Source: Epidermidibacterium keratini (GTDB taxonomy: Bacteria > Actinomycetota > Actinomycetes > Mycobacteriales > Antricoccaceae). From it: 64,000 nucleotides of DNA. Made by a program: the position numbers and the translations under genes. The DNA lies in the NCBI RefSeq assembly GCF_009834025.1, contig NZ_CP047156.1, positions 1,426,001 to 1,490,000 of the forward strand, read 5' to 3'. The notes below the pieces were generated by a model. That model was given only the letters and a program-made list of their open reading frames with translations, had not been told where the DNA came from and ran no database searches. Below are positions 1-8,287 of the stretch, piece by piece. Position 1 is the first letter of the stretch, and every line of letters starts with the position of its first letter.

Positions 1-2
1 AC

Positions 3-605
3 GGGCTCGACACCGACGAGTGGGATCAGCACTGCGAACACCTGATGGTGCGCCACGACGCCACCGGCGAGATCGTCGGCACCTACCGGATCTTCCCGCC
101 GAAGGCCGCGCGAGCTCTCGGCCGCTCCTACTCCAGCTCGGAGTTCGATCTCGACAACCTGCGTGGAATCAGCGACCAGCTGGTCGAGGTCGGTCGCTCC
201 TGCGTCGACCCAGCCCACCGTAACGGCGTGGTCATCGGACTGCTGTGGAGCGGGCTCGCCCGTTACCTGCTGCTGTCCGGACATCGCTACCTCGGCGGCT
301 GTGCATCGATCTATCTCGATGGAGGCCGCGACAACGCCGCGACCATCGTGCGCAAGGCACTGCGCGACAACCAGGGGCCGGCCACGCGCGCGGTCACCCC
401 GCACGTCGCCTGGGACTACGAGCAGTACGCCGACGTGCCGAAGCCGACCATCCCGCCGCTGCTGCGGGCCTACCTGCGCCTAGGTGCACAGGTGCTGGGC
501 GAGCCGTCGTACGACCCGGAGTTCAACACCGCCGACCTCTTCATCCTGCTGGATATCCAGGCCATCGACCCACGAGTCCTGAAGCGCTTCGCCGGGACGA
601 GCTGA
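3..605 (+). CDS. GNAT-superfamily acyltransferase, OlsB-like, 5' end outside window
   Basis: The reading frame is already open at the window edge: residues GLDTDEWDQHCEHL precede the first internal ATG at 45, so the real start lies upstream and about 200 C-terminal residues are visible. The stretch GEIVGTYR and the later segment RSCVDPAHRNG fit the hemolysin-like/OlsB acyl-ACP N-acyltransferase family, which puts the first acyl chain on an amine head group such as ornithine. The stop at 603-605 is one base before the next ATG, so this gene and the PlsC-like gene are probably co-transcribed. An OlsB-OlsA pair making an ornithine-type lipid is an inference; the amine substrate is not visible. 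Confidence 0.8.
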   Translation, partial: GLDTDEWDQHCEHLMVRHDATGEIVGTYRIFPPKAARALGRSYSSSEFDLDNLRGISDQLVEVGRSCVDPAHRNGVVIGLLWSGLARYLLLSGHRYLGGCASIYLDGGRDNAATIVRKALRDNQGPATRAVTPHVAWDYEQYADVPKPTIPPLLRAYLRLGAQVLGEPSYDPEFNTADLFILLDIQAIDPRVLKRFAGTS

Positions 606-606
606 C

Positions 607-1569
607 ATGGCCATCTCGGTGCAGTCCTGCCCGCACCTGTGCGCTCGCCAAGGGGTCGCCCACCGCCACGAGGTGGGGCCGGTCGCGGTCGCGATGCGCA
701 TGCTGGCCGTGCTTCGGGTCGTCATCGCCGGCCTCATTGGTACGGCGTGGCGGCGCCAGGTCGACCGGTTCACCGGCACGAGCATGGCCCGTCGCTACGT
801 GCCCAAGGTCTATCGGCGCGTCATCGCGGCGAGCGGGATCACCGTCGAGGTCACCGGGCTGCGCGAGACGTTTGCCAACCCCGGCGAGCCGGTGCTGGTT
901 GTCGGCAACCACGTGTCCTGGCTTGATGTGATGGGCTTGGCATGCGTGCAGCCGGTGCGGATGGTCTCCAAGCGCGAGATCGGCGAGTGGCCGGTGATCG
1001 GGACGGTCGCCACGGCTGCCGGCACGATCTTCATCGACCGCTTCGCCCCGCGCCGTGTCGCCGCAACCCACCGCGAGGTCGCCAGCGCGCTACGCGCGGG
1101 CGAGGTCATCGCCACGTTTCCCGAGGCAACGACGACCTGCGGTCGCGGCATCGGACGGATGTATCCGGCGATGTTCCAGGCCGCGATCGACGCCGGCGTA
1201 CCTGTCCAGCCGGTGGCATTGACGTTTGTCGACAGCCACGGATGCATCACCACCGCTGGTGCGTATGTCGGGGAGCAGCCGCTGATGGACTCGATCCGCT
1301 CCATCCTCGGGCAGCGCGACCTGCGGCTGCGTATCGAGGTCCTGCCGCGGATCAGCCCCAAGCACGTGCGCCCGATCGACGATCGCAAGGCGTTGCGCAC
1401 GGCGGCTCACAGCGCGATCTCCGAGGCGCTGGAGCTGGCCGTCGGCGACTACGACGCCCACCTGCGCCCGGCGACCTGCCAGGCGAGGCCGCTGGCGATC
1501 CCGGTCGTCGCCGATCCACTCACAGAGCTCGAGGCCATCGCCGCGAAGGCCCGGCGTACTGCCGCCTAA
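607..1569 (+). CDS. PlsC/OlsA-like 1-acyl-glycerol-phosphate (lyso-lipid) acyltransferase
   Basis: The 320-residue protein has the acyltransferase HX4D box in GNHVSWLDV (near residue 100) and the second block as FPEATTTCG, an FPE-T variant of the usual FPEGT. A hydrophobic stretch near residues 33-48 (LAVLRVVIAGLIG) probably anchors it to the inner face of the membrane. It begins one base after the stop of the OlsB-like gene. The expected reaction is transfer of an acyl chain from acyl-ACP or acyl-CoA to the free hydroxyl of a lyso-lipid. It is either a phosphatidic acid enzyme or, given its neighbour, the second step of an ornithine-lipid-like pathway; sequence alone does not separate these. 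Confidence 0.85.
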   Translation: MAISVQSCPHLCARQGVAHRHEVGPVAVAMRMLAVLRVVIAGLIGTAWRRQVDRFTGTSMARRYVPKVYRRVIAASGITVEVTGLRETFANPGEPVLVVGNHVSWLDVMGLACVQPVRMVSKREIGEWPVIGTVATAAGTIFIDRFAPRRVAATHREVASALRAGEVIATFPEATTTCGRGIGRMYPAMFQAAIDAGVPVQPVALTFVDSHGCITTAGAYVGEQPLMDSIRSILGQRDLRLRIEVLPRISPKHVRPIDDRKALRTAAHSAISEALELAVGDYDAHLRPATCQARPLAIPVVADPLTELEAIAAKARRTAA

Positions 1570-1604
1570 CGGGCACGCTGCCACGGTTCGGAGTACTCGG
1601 TGCC

Positions 1605-1620
1605 TATGCTGGAAGACGTG
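1605..1620 (+). promoter_or_regulatory. -10 box TATGCT of a leaderless HAD gene
   Basis: TATGCT at 1605-1610 is followed by exactly 7 nt and then GTG at 1618. This TANNNT-N7-start layout recurs in the window and implies that the transcript begins at or next to the start codon. No Shine-Dalgarno sequence is present. Confidence 0.55.
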
Positions 1621-2439
1621 CCCGTCCCCGTCCGGCAAGCTGCGTTCTTCGATCTCGACAAGACGATCATCGCCAAGTCGAGCGCGCTCGCATTCGGTCG
1701 GCAGTTCTTCGCCGAGGGGCTCATCAACCGCCGCGCCGTGCTGAAGGCGACCTACGCGCAGCTGGTCTATATGAGTCCGGGCGCCGACGACGAGCAGATC
1801 ACCAAGATCCGCAACCACATCACCGAGATGTCGGCCGGCTGGAACGTCGAGCAGGTGCGCTCGATCGTCGCCGAGACACTGCACGACGTGGTCGACCCGC
1901 TGGTGTACGACGAGGCGACCGAGCTCATTGCGCTGCATCAGGAAGCCGGCCGCGACGTCGTGATCGTCTCGACCAGCGGCGCGGAGATGGTCGCGCCGAT
2001 CGGTGGGATGCTCGGGGTCGATCACGTCATCGCCACGACCATGCGCGTCGAAGACGGCACGTTCACCGGCGAGGTCGACTTCTACGCCTACGGCCCGGCC
2101 AAGGCCGAAGCGATGCGCGAGCTCGCCGAGCGCCGCGGCTACGACCTCAGCAAGTGCTACGCATACTCCGACTCCGCCTCGGACATCCCGATGCTGGAGG
2201 CGGTCGGGCACCCGACGGCGGTCAATCCCGACAAGACGCTGCGGGCGCTGGCGATCGAGCGCGAGTGGCCGATTCTGACCTTTACCAAGGGCGTCTCGCT
2301 TCGCGAGCGTTTCGACCAGTTCAGCGCACGCTCGGGCTCGGTCGTCGCTGGCACGGCGGGTACGGCGGCTGCCGCGGCCGGGATCGCGTGGCTCGCGGCG
2401 CGGCGCCGGCGCCGCGCCGCCGAAAGCTCAAAGCAATGA
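1618..2439 (+). CDS. HAD-IB (SerB-like) phosphatase with hydrophobic C-terminal segment
   Basis: FFDLDKTII near the N terminus is the catalytic DxDx(T/S) motif of HAD phosphatases. SDSASDIPML around residue 185 is the motif IV acidic loop, and VSTSGAEM supplies the motif II serine/threonine. The subfamily is IB, like phosphoserine phosphatase and glycerol-phosphate phosphatases. After about residue 240 there is an Ala/Gly-rich hydrophobic stretch and a terminal Arg-rich tail (AARRRRRAAESS), suggesting a membrane-associated C terminus. I chose GTG 1618, not the in-frame GTG at 1600, because a TATGCT box sits 7 nt upstream; 273 residues result. Its stop overlaps the next ATG (ATGA). It follows two lipid acyltransferases, so a lipid-phosphate substrate is possible but unproven. 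Confidence 0.85.
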   Translation: MPVPVRQAAFFDLDKTIIAKSSALAFGRQFFAEGLINRRAVLKATYAQLVYMSPGADDEQITKIRNHITEMSAGWNVEQVRSIVAETLHDVVDPLVYDEATELIALHQEAGRDVVIVSTSGAEMVAPIGGMLGVDHVIATTMRVEDGTFTGEVDFYAYGPAKAEAMRELAERRGYDLSKCYAYSDSASDIPMLEAVGHPTAVNPDKTLRALAIEREWPILTFTKGVSLRERFDQFSARSGSVVAGTAGTAAAAAGIAWLAARRRRRAAESSKQ

Positions 2440-2723
2440 GCGGCTGGTACTGCCTCGGCGCGTGGCTGTTGGTCGTCGCCGTCGCGGTCGCGGCGCACCT
2501 GTTCGGCAAGCTCGCCAGCGCAGCACCGACAGATCCCGACAGCGAGGCGAGCGTACGGCGCGCCCGGCTCGGCGTCGCGATCTCGATCACCGGACCCCTG
2601 ATAGCGCTAGTGATTGGCTCGGGCGCTGGCCTCGTCACCGGCGCCTGGCCGATGGCCGGACTGGTGACTTTCGTAGGGATCGTTCTCGTAGCCGCCATCG
2701 GTTACACCCTCGCCCCTCGCTGA
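2436..2723 (+). CDS. Small integral membrane protein, unknown function
   Basis: This 95-residue protein starts with ATG 2436 overlapping the HAD gene stop (ATGA), so it is translationally coupled to it. Three hydrophobic segments are visible: residues about 5-22 (WLLVVAVAVAAHLFG), 46-65 (ISITGPLIALVIGSGAGLV) and 72-92. A charged loop rich in Asp/Glu/Arg separates the first two. I recognise no family. It could be a membrane partner of the HAD phosphatase. It ends 20 bp before a long palindrome. Confidence 0.7.
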   Translation: MSGWYCLGAWLLVVAVAVAAHLFGKLASAAPTDPDSEASVRRARLGVAISITGPLIALVIGSGAGLVTGAWPMAGLVTFVGIVLVAAIGYTLAPR

Positions 2724-2742
2724 GCCGGTACCTCACCAAGCG

Positions 2743-2791
2743 TTAGTGCGTAGCGTTTCGGTCACCTGGTGACTGAAACGCTACGCACTAA
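2743..2791. terminator. 49-bp palindrome between convergent genes (bidirectional terminator)
   Basis: Arms TTAGTGCGTAGCGTTTC (2743-2759) and GAAACGCTACGCACTAA (2775-2791) are perfect 17-bp complements. A second 6-bp stem, GTCACC/GGTGAC, lies inside. It sits between the rightward small membrane gene and the leftward mftC gene, where a two-way terminator is expected. There is no strong U-tract. Confidence 0.7.
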
Positions 2792-2812
2792 GGGCCGAGC
2801 ACCGAGGGGTTG

Positions 2813-4039
2813 CTACGGAGTGAAGCCGGCGAGGGGGCTCTCGGCGCAGGCGGTCACCGGCGGCGCACTCGACGCGCCGACCACCGAACCATCCGAAGCC
2901 CGGCGCCCGATCGTCACCGGCACCGGAGCCCGCGTCCCCGGCCGCCGACCCGCGCGACGTTTCTTGGAGTGATCGACGCTTGGCTTGGGCAGTACGCCGG
3001 ACCGCCCGGCCAGCAGGTCTTCGCCGTACCCCTGCACGCACTCGGGGTCCGGGCCGTCCAGCGGCAGGCCGGTGAAGAACTTCGCCGCCATGCAGCCGCC
3101 GCGGCACGAGTCGTAGAACTGGCACGAGGCGCACGCCCCGCCGGTCTGCGGCTCACGCAGCTCGGCAAACAGCTCGGACTCACGCCACACGCCTTGAAAG
3201 CCCCCGGGCGAGCGGACGTTGCCGGCGAGGAACTCCTCGTGGATCGCAAACGGGCAGGCGTAGACATCGCCGACCGGGTCGATGAGGCAGACGACGCGAC
3301 CGGCGCCGCACAGGTTGAGCCCGGGCAGCGACTCGCCGTACGCCGCGAGGTGGAAGAACGAGTCACCGGTCAGCACGTCTTCGCCGTGAGCAAGCAGCCA
3401 CTCGTAGAGCTCACGCTGCTGCTCCGGCAGCGGATGCAGCTCGTCCCAGGTGTCAGCGCCGCGGCCGGACGGGCGCAGCCGGGTGAGCCGCAGCTGCGCG
3501 CCGTACTCGTCGGCGATCGCCTTGAACTCATCGAGCTGGCCGATGTTGTGCCGCGTGCACACCACCGACAACTTGAAGCCGCTGAACCCGGCATCGCGCA
3601 GGTTGCCCATGGCACGCAGCGCGGTCTCGTAGGAGCCGGGCCCGCGCACGTGGTCGTTGACGTCGGCGGTCGCGCCGTCGAGCGAGATCTGCACGTCAAC
3701 GTAGTCGCTGGCGGCGAGCTTGCGCGCGATCTCCGGGGTGAGGCGTACGCCGTTCGTGGAGAACTTCACCCCCACCTGGTGGTCGGTCGCGTAGTCGACG
3801 AGCTCCCAGAAGTCGGGGCGGATCGTCGGCTCGCCGCCGCCGATGTTGACGTAGAAGACCTGCATGCGCTGCAGCTCGTCGATGATCGCCTTCGCCTCAT
3901 CGGTGCTCAGCTCGTTGGGGTCACGTCGCCCCGAGCTCGACAGGCAGTGCACGCACGCGAGATTGCAGGCATAGGTCAGTTCCCACGTCAGACAGATCGG
4001 CGCGTCGAGGCCGAGCTCAAAGTGCTCCACGAGCTTCAT
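2813..4039 (-). CDS. mftC: Mycofactocin radical SAM maturase MftC
   Basis: The 408-residue protein carries the radical SAM cluster motif CNLACVHC (CxxxCxxC, about residues 26-33) and the GGGEPTIRPDF SAM-binding loop. A C-terminal SPASM region is rich in cysteines (CGAGRVVCLI, YACPF, CASCQFYDSCRGGC, PECVQG) and binds auxiliary Fe-S clusters. MftC decarboxylates the C-terminal Tyr of MftA and then makes a Val-Tyr crosslink. The start ATG at 4039 overlaps the mftB stop. The C terminus runs about 60 residues past the conserved region as a basic, Pro/Ala-rich tail, longer than I expect for the family; it may be unstructured. No mftD or mftF follows: a convergent unrelated gene ends here. Confidence 0.97.
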   Translation of the reverse strand: MKLVEHFELGLDAPICLTWELTYACNLACVHCLSSSGRRDPNELSTDEAKAIIDELQRMQVFYVNIGGGEPTIRPDFWELVDYATDHQVGVKFSTNGVRLTPEIARKLAASDYVDVQISLDGATADVNDHVRGPGSYETALRAMGNLRDAGFSGFKLSVVCTRHNIGQLDEFKAIADEYGAQLRLTRLRPSGRGADTWDELHPLPEQQRELYEWLLAHGEDVLTGDSFFHLAAYGESLPGLNLCGAGRVVCLIDPVGDVYACPFAIHEEFLAGNVRSPGGFQGVWRESELFAELREPQTGGACASCQFYDSCRGGCMAAKFFTGLPLDGPDPECVQGYGEDLLAGRSGVLPKPSVDHSKKRRAGRRPGTRAPVPVTIGRRASDGSVVGASSAPPVTACAESPLAGFTP

Positions 4040-4317
4040 GCGGACTCCTCCAGGGATGTGCGGGGTACGACGATGTCGCTCGCGACGAGCGACTCAAGAG
4101 CGCGGGTGAACCGCGCACGGTCGTCTGCCCCAATGTCGGTCGCGGCCATCGCCGCGTCGACGCTGTCGTGCTCGGGAAGGGCGCGCACCAACTCAAGAAG
4201 CCGCCGGTCCTTTAAGAACGACAGCTTGCGGTTGCCAAAGTGGTAGAGCAGCGCGCCGAATGGCTCGGGGCGCACCGACACCGCCTCGTGTAGCGCCCAG
4301 GGGCGTGTGGTGTCCAT
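4036..4317 (-). CDS. mftB: Mycofactocin peptide chaperone MftB (RiPP recognition element)
   Basis: This 93-residue protein starts with ATG 4317; the segment ALHEAVSVRPEPFGALLYHF matches the PqqD-like MftB fold that binds the leader of MftA and presents it to MftC. FGNRKLSFLKDRRLLELVRAL is the following conserved helix region. It lies 11 bp after the mftA stop and overlaps mftC by 4 bp (ATGA), the usual mftABC order. Length is normal for MftB. Confidence 0.95.
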   Translation of the reverse strand: MDTTRPWALHEAVSVRPEPFGALLYHFGNRKLSFLKDRRLLELVRALPEHDSVDAAMAATDIGADDRARFTRALESLVASDIVVPRTSLEESA

Positions 4318-4328
4318 GCAGGAGCGGC

Positions 4329-4463
4329 CTAGTAGACGCCGCACATCCCGTCGATCGAGACCTCTTCGACGAGCTCGTCGTCGGCGACCAGCTCGGCCTG
4401 CGGCGTGGTCTCGTCGCTCTCGGTCTGCTCGGCCTCGATGCGCTCCATCGTCTGCTCGCTCAT
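4329..4463 (-). CDS. mftA: Mycofactocin precursor peptide MftA
   Basis: The 44-residue peptide has an acidic leader (MSEQTMERIEAEQTESDE...) and ends in the invariant core IDGMCGVY; the final Val-Tyr pair is the part modified by MftC and later excised and oxidised to the redox cofactor mycofactocin. I start it at ATG 4463 because GGAGG lies 8 nt upstream; an in-frame extension further upstream (MVWVITAAQC...) has no such site and does not resemble the family. It is first in the mftABC operon and divergent from mftR. Confidence 0.97.
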   Translation of the reverse strand: MSEQTMERIEAEQTESDETTPQAELVADDELVEEVSIDGMCGVY

Positions 4464-4561
4464 GTCGATCCTCCATCGCGTCGGTCGGTGGGCAGTCCCC
4501 GGGCATTGCGCCGCGGTTATGACCCAGACCATACTGACACTCGATGCCGAAAGGAAGAGCT
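4464..4561. promoter_or_regulatory. Divergent mftA/mftR promoter region
   Basis: The 98-bp gap between mftA and mftR must hold both promoters. Features visible are the mftA ribosome site (GGAGG, reverse strand), a ribosome site AGGAAG before mftR and a weak dyad TATG-N8-CATA at 4518-4533, next to CATACT, a possible -10 for mftR. The dyad is a candidate MftR operator only; arms are short. Confidence 0.4.
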
Positions 4562-5170
4562 ATGGCCAGATCGGCTCCCGACATCGCACCACCCAGACCC
4601 GGGCGGCGCCCCTCGACCAGCCTGGAGGAGATCGAGCGCGCCGGGTTGGCGCTGTTTGCTGACCGCGGCTTCGACGCCGTCTCGGTCGACGACATCGCGG
4701 CCGAGGTCGGCATCGGGCGCCGCACCTTCTTTCGCTACTACCCCTCCAAGAACGACCTCGTGTGGGGCAGATTCGACGAGCTGATCGACGAATGGGAAGC
4801 GTGGATGCGCGCCCACACCGCCGAAATGCCTTTGCTGCAAGCGATCCGCGCCGCCGTACTGCACTTCAACGACTTCCCCGAAGACGACGACACGCACAGA
4901 TTGCGCATGTCGCTGATCCTGCAGAACCCAGCACTGCAGGCCCATGCCACCCTGCGCTACCAGCGTTGGCGTGATGCGATCGCGCGCTACTCAGCTCGCC
5001 GGCTCGGCGTCGACAATGAGGCGTTCACCCCACGGGTTATTGGGCACATCGCCCTCGGCGCGGCACTCGCGTCATACGAGCAGTGGCTGCTGACGCCGGA
5101 CGCCGACCTGCGCGGCCTGCTCGATGACGCGCTCACCGTGCTCGCCGAGACGGTCCGCCTCCCCGGCTAG
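4562..5170 (+). CDS. mftR: Mycofactocin TetR-family regulator MftR
   Basis: This 202-residue TetR-family protein has its HTH at about residues 20-65, with the recognition part VGIGRRTFFRYYPSKNDLVWG, typical of MftR (the RRTFFRYYPSK wording is close to that of known MftR proteins). The ligand domain contains DDDTHRLRMSLILQNPALQAHATLRYQRW. MftR represses mft genes and responds to long-chain acyl-CoAs in mycobacteria. I chose ATG 4562, preceded by AAAGGAAGAGCT, over ATG 4544, which lacks a ribosome site. It is divergent from mftABC. Confidence 0.93.
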   Translation: MARSAPDIAPPRPGRRPSTSLEEIERAGLALFADRGFDAVSVDDIAAEVGIGRRTFFRYYPSKNDLVWGRFDELIDEWEAWMRAHTAEMPLLQAIRAAVLHFNDFPEDDDTHRLRMSLILQNPALQAHATLRYQRWRDAIARYSARRLGVDNEAFTPRVIGHIALGAALASYEQWLLTPDADLRGLLDDALTVLAETVRLPG

Positions 5171-5216
5171 AGGAGCGCGGACCATCTCGCCGGCTAGGGA
5201 GCGCGGATCGCCGTGA

Positions 5217-6233
5217 CTACGCAGACGTCGCGGGCAGGATCCGCCGCAGGATGTCGGCCATGCTGACCACCCCGACACGCTGATCGGCATCAAAGACGAC
5301 TGCCAGCTGCTCACCGTGCTGGCGCATGTCGGCGAACGCCTCGTGCACCAGTGCTTCGACCTCGACCGGGTACGCCGGCCGGGACAGCTCGGCGACCGGC
5401 CGATCTGCCGGCTCGAGCAGCGTGTCGCGGACGTGGACGATGCGCGACTTCCCCGAGCCTGGTTCGGGCTCGACGACGACCCGCATATGCCCTGAGCGAT
5501 GCGATGCCGCCTGCACATCGGCCACCGTGGCGTGAGCGGGCACGGCCGTCACCGACCGGTCGCGGTCGATGAGCTCGCCGATCTTCAGCGTCTCCAGCTC
5601 GATCGCGCCGGCGAGCGGAGTCTGGTACGCGACGTCGAGGGCACCCACGTTGGCCGAGTGCTCGACGAGGTGGCGCAACGTCGCCGGATCGCGACCACCC
5701 GTCGCGGCCTTATCGACCGGCTCCACACCGGAGGCCTTGACGAGCCGGTTGGCAATCGAGTTGATCCACCGCAACAGCGGGCGGAACGGCCAGATGAAGG
5801 CTCGCGAGGGGATTCCGAAGACGATCGCGGCACGCTCGGGAAAGGCGATGGCCCACGACTTCGGTGCCATCTCGCCGACAACGAGATGCAAGAACGTCAC
5901 GATCAGCAAGGCGAGCACGAAAGCCGCGACGTCGGCAAGCCAGTCCGGCAGCCCGAGTCCCTGCAGCAGCGGCAACAGCGCTTCGTCCACGGCCGGTTTG
6001 GTGACCGCGCCGAGCGCGAAGGTGCAGGCGGTGATGCCGAGCTGAGCCCCGGCCAGCATGATCGTGAGCTCGTTGATGCCACGCAGCGCCGCGCGCGCAG
6101 AGCGGCTCGTCGCGGCCGCCTCTTCGAGGCGATTGCGGCGGGCACCGAGCAACGCAAACTCGATGATCACAAAGAACGCGCTTAACGCGATGAGCGCCGC
6201 GGTGGCCGCGAAGACGAACCATGGGTTACTCAT
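5217..6233 (-). CDS. CNNM-domain membrane protein with CBS domain (HlyC/CorC family), short form
   Basis: The 338-residue protein begins with three to four transmembrane helices of the CNNM (DUF21) type: hydrophobic N terminus, then AGAQLGITACTFALGAV and the conserved VGEMAPKSWAIAFPERA segment. A CBS-like region follows (residues about 205-335). It lacks the C-terminal CorC_HlyC domain found in its upstream neighbour, which it overlaps by 8 bp. Paired long and short CNNM genes are common in actinobacteria and probably form a heteromeric Mg2+/divalent cation transporter or export regulator; the ion is not shown by the sequence. Confidence 0.88.
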   Translation of the reverse strand: MSNPWFVFAATAALIALSAFFVIIEFALLGARRNRLEEAAATSRSARAALRGINELTIMLAGAQLGITACTFALGAVTKPAVDEALLPLLQGLGLPDWLADVAAFVLALLIVTFLHLVVGEMAPKSWAIAFPERAAIVFGIPSRAFIWPFRPLLRWINSIANRLVKASGVEPVDKAATGGRDPATLRHLVEHSANVGALDVAYQTPLAGAIELETLKIGELIDRDRSVTAVPAHATVADVQAASHRSGHMRVVVEPEPGSGKSRIVHVRDTLLEPADRPVAELSRPAYPVEVEALVHEAFADMRQHGEQLAVVFDADQRVGVVSMADILRRILPATSA

Positions 6234-7605
6234 CGTCGGCCTCCTTTGACTGCGGGCTAGTGGATTCTTCGATCAGCGTGATCCGCACTGACTCGGGCAC
6301 GTGCCGCTCGATCTCAAGGATCTCGACCTCAATCGCGCGCTGCGGTAGCTGGTCTAATGCCAGATCCGCGGGATCGACGGGCAGCTCGATCCGCACGCGT
6401 TCGCCGCGCTCAGGTAGCGCACCGTGCTCGGAGATCACCAGACCGGCGACTGTCTCAAAATCCCCCTCAGGCAAGGGATGTCCGACAGCACGTTCGGCCT
6501 CGTCGACATGCACGTCACCGTCCATCAGCCACGTGCGCGCATCCTCGGCGACGACGATCTCGTCTGCGTCGGAGTCGTGCTCGTCGCTGATCTCGCCGAC
6601 GATCTCCTCGGCGAGGTCCTCAGTGGTGAGTACGCCGCTGAAGCCGCCGTACTCATCGATCACACACGCCAGCTGGTTGCCCGAGCCGACGAGCGCCGAG
6701 AGCGCGTCCGGCAGCGTCATCGACGTGGGGATGACCAGCGGGGCACGCATGACGGAAGTGACACGATCGCCCTCGTCGATGTCCTTGCCGAGCAGGTCGG
6801 CGAGCTGTACGACGCCCACGACCTCCCCGGCCTCGTCGATCACCGGGTAGCGGCTGTGGCCACGAGCCATGAGCTCGCGCACCGCGGCAACGCTCATGTC
6901 CGGACGCACGGCGTCGACTCGCGAGCGCGGGATCATCGCGTGCTCGACGTCTTCACCCGGGAAGTCCAGGATGCGGTCGAGCATGACCGACAGGTCCGCA
7001 GGCAGGTCGCCACTGCGGCGCGAGTCGGCGACGATGTGCTCCAGGTCCTCTGCGGTCGCGCTGCCGTCGATGTCGTGGACGGGTTCGATCTTCAGCAGCC
7101 GCAGCAGCCCGTTGGCAGCCTTGTCGAAGACCGCGATGAGCCAGCCAAACACCGAGAGGTAGATCGTGGTCGACCGGGCGAGGCGCCGCGCCATCGGCTC
7201 GGGAGCAGCGATCGCCAGGTTCTTCGGATAGAGCTCGCCGAAGATCATCTGGACGACGGTGGAGACCGCGAGCGCCAGCACAGTGCCAACGGTCACGCTG
7301 ACCGCCACCGGGACGCCGACTCCACCGAGCAGGGTGCCGAGAGCCTCGCCGACGAGCGGCTCGGCGACGAACCCGACGAGCAGGCCGGTGACGGTGATGC
7401 CGAGCTGGGCGCCGGACAGCATGAACGACGTACGCCGTGTCACGCTCAGCGCCCGAGCCGCGGTGCGGTCGCCGGCGTCGGCCTGCGCGCCCAGACGTGA
7501 ACGGTCCACCGACATATAGGCAAACTCTTGGGCGACGAAGTAGCCGTTTGCGGCAATGATGACCAGGATCGTCGCGATTCCCAGTAACAGCTGCAGGACT
7601 GCCAC
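6226..7605 (-). CDS. CNNM/CBS/CorC_HlyC membrane protein (hemolysin-type), long form
   Basis: The 459-residue protein has N-terminal CNNM helices (AANGYFVAQEFAYMSVDRSR, SGAQLGITVTGLLVGFVAEP, FGELYPKNLAIAAPEP). Two CBS motifs follow at about residues 215-340, including MIPRSRVDAV, HSRYPVIDEAGEVVGVV and VIDEYGGFSGVLT. A C-terminal CorC_HlyC domain (about 370-450) contains EGDFETVAGLVI. It is the first gene of a two-gene operon with the short CNNM protein. Family members act in Mg2+/Co2+ efflux or homeostasis at the cytoplasmic membrane. Confidence 0.9.
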   Translation of the reverse strand: MAVLQLLLGIATILVIIAANGYFVAQEFAYMSVDRSRLGAQADAGDRTAARALSVTRRTSFMLSGAQLGITVTGLLVGFVAEPLVGEALGTLLGGVGVPVAVSVTVGTVLALAVSTVVQMIFGELYPKNLAIAAPEPMARRLARSTTIYLSVFGWLIAVFDKAANGLLRLLKIEPVHDIDGSATAEDLEHIVADSRRSGDLPADLSVMLDRILDFPGEDVEHAMIPRSRVDAVRPDMSVAAVRELMARGHSRYPVIDEAGEVVGVVQLADLLGKDIDEGDRVTSVMRAPLVIPTSMTLPDALSALVGSGNQLACVIDEYGGFSGVLTTEDLAEEIVGEISDEHDSDADEIVVAEDARTWLMDGDVHVDEAERAVGHPLPEGDFETVAGLVISEHGALPERGERVRIELPVDPADLALDQLPQRAIEVEILEIERHVPESVRITLIEESTSPQSKEADDE

Positions 7606-7876
7606 TAGCGCTCCCCGACCGAGATCGGGCTAGCGGCCAGTACGGCGTTCAGCGGGGTGAGAGACGAGTTCGGACTGTGAGGCGGGTCGTCGGGCGACCC
7701 GGTTTCATCGCAGTGAGACACACAGCCCCAACGTCGCTGACCGCGAAAGAGTTTCACCGGCGTGAAATTTGGTTACATCGCCAGCAGCGAAAGAAACCAC
7801 TGGTCACCGCCGCTCTGCTACGGTCTGCAGTGGCGCAGTTCACACACCATGTTCCCCTGCATGGATGTGAGGCCTG
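7606..7876. other. 271-bp divergent intergenic region with TTTCAC/GTGAAA dyad
   Basis: The gap separates the leftward CNNM operon from the rightward DUF485/symporter operon. A perfect dyad TTTCAC-CGGC-GTGAAA lies at 7752-7767, about 110 bp before the DUF485 start, and could be an operator. I see no gene or RNA in the rest. Confidence 0.45.
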
Positions 7877-8287
7877 ATGAGCACCGAACCTCTGTCGTCG
7901 CACGCCGCATACGAGCAACTGCACGAAACAGATGAGTTCCGAACCCTCAAGCATCGATATCGCAGCTTCGCGATCCCCTGGACGATCGCGTTTCTGGCGT
8001 GGTACCTGCTCTATGTCATCCTGAGCAACTGGGCGCCCGGATTCATGAGCACCAAGCTGTTCGGCAACATCAACGTCGCCCTTGTCTTCGGGCTGCTGCA
8101 GTTTGTCTCGACGTTCCTCATCGCCTGGCTCTACTCCCGGCACGCCGCCAAGGCGCTCGATCCCATCGCCGAGGATCTCGAGGGCCGCTACGTCGCCATG
8201 GTCGGCGCGGACGGAGCGCCACGCCGCCCGGGCGATCACACGCCGCCGGATGAGATTCCCTCCAGCGCTGAAGGCGGTCTGCGATGA
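7877..8287 (+). CDS. DUF485 (YjcH-like) membrane protein
   Basis: This 136-residue protein has two transmembrane helices (about residues 36-52 and 70-92) and the DUF485 pattern EFRTLKHRYRSFAIPWTI. The family is nearly always encoded directly upstream of an ActP-type cation/acetate symporter, as here. The stop TGA overlaps the symporter ATG at 8284 (ATGA). It probably assists or regulates the transporter. After the second helix there is a soluble tail of about 45 residues. Confidence 0.9.
   Translation: MSTEPLSSHAAYEQLHETDEFRTLKHRYRSFAIPWTIAFLAWYLLYVILSNWAPGFMSTKLFGNINVALVFGLLQFVSTFLIAWLYSRHAAKALDPIAEDLEGRYVAMVGADGAPRRPGDHTPPDEIPSSAEGGLR

Noticed and set aside
4464-4532. Upstream extension of mftA (MVWVITAAQC...)
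   Set aside because: The start at 4463 has GGAGG and gives the normal MftA length; the extension crosses the divergent promoter region.
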